From: Limnephilus marmoratus
Taxonomy: Eukaryota; Arthropoda; Insecta; Trichoptera; Limnephilidae
Direction: 5' to 3'
NCBI GenBank assembly: GCA_917880885.1
Contig: OU862908.1
Span: 13,565,501 to 13,629,500 of the forward strand
DNA length: 64,000 bases
Below are positions 63,947 to 64,000 of this stretch, piece by piece. Under the pieces are notes generated by a model. That model saw only the letters and a program-made list of their open reading frames with translations. It did not search any database and was not told where the DNA came from. Position numbers and translations under genes: made by a program. The first letter of the stretch is position 1. The number at the start of each line of letters is the position of its first letter.

Positions 63947-64000
63947 GATAATAATACGTTTGAGAGAAAATTCTCAAACTGTATAAAATCTCAGGACTTT
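63947..64000. other. Right flank of the provirus
   Basis: Contains TTTGAGAGAAAATTCTCAAA (a palindrome) and ATCTCAGGACTTT, reminiscent of ATCTCAGGATTT words on the other side of the provirus (55705-55795). It is probably the rest of the interrupted hAT element, but too short to be sure. Confidence 0.3.

Noticed and set aside
1..64000. CRISPR arrays, bacterial operons, rRNA genes
   Set aside because: No regularly spaced short repeats, no operon structure and no rRNA sequence recognised; introns, TATA promoters and transposons point to an insect nucleus.

Overview
The window looks like nuclear DNA of a lepidopteran insect. It is AT-rich, with a four-gene tandem cluster of small RR-1 cuticular proteins, each with a 12-nt first coding exon, and every intron and spacer is packed with transposable elements of kinds common in moths and butterflies (Ty3/gypsy, R4/Dong-like and other LINEs, piggyBac, hAT, Harbinger-like MITEs, Helitron-like repeats, tRNA-derived SINEs). 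No bacterial, organellar or viral genes were seen.

Layout. Positions 1-8301 repeat 51380-59682 almost perfectly; by reading I found only one T-run length difference and one substitution. This block holds SINE, Helitron-like and hAT pieces and a decayed Ty3/gypsy element on the minus strand. At 8301/8302 the block is joined, in the middle of the gypsy reverse transcriptase, to the promoter of the first cuticle gene. Four plus-strand cuticle genes follow: gene 1 (8919-15645), gene 2 (24851-33691), gene 3 (40516-44680) and gene 4 (45656-49181). All have the same structure: TATA box, about 85 nt of 5' UTR, exon 1 coding four residues, exon 2 with the rest of the signal peptide, and exon 3 with the chitin-binding RR-1 domain. 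Genes 1-3 share promoters, introns and flanks, so they arose by duplication of a whole gene unit; gene 4 is an older, divergent paralogue. The long spacers 15650-24350 and 33700-39990 contain a candidate very long LTR, gypsy integrase remnants, a broken cysteine-rich transposon-type gene and LINE pieces. The right end (51380-64000) is the second copy of the block, followed by the remainder of the gypsy provirus, whose 5' LTR is split by an R4/Dong-like LINE.

The simplest reading of the repeated block is a recent tandem duplication of a roughly 51.4-kb unit (8302-59682): the window begins inside the last 8.3 kb of one unit, then contains a full second unit and then the original right flank. 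If so, another set of these cuticle genes lies just to the left of the window. An assembly artefact must be excluded.

The four proteins would be secreted by epidermal cells and bind chitin in flexible cuticle. Conserved promoter words, including a TGACCTTG nuclear-receptor-like half site in genes 1-3, suggest common stage-specific control. All transposon genes seen are broken or truncated, except one short intact ORF in a deleted piggyBac element. Exon limits come from reading splice signals and from agreement among the four paralogues, not from transcripts.
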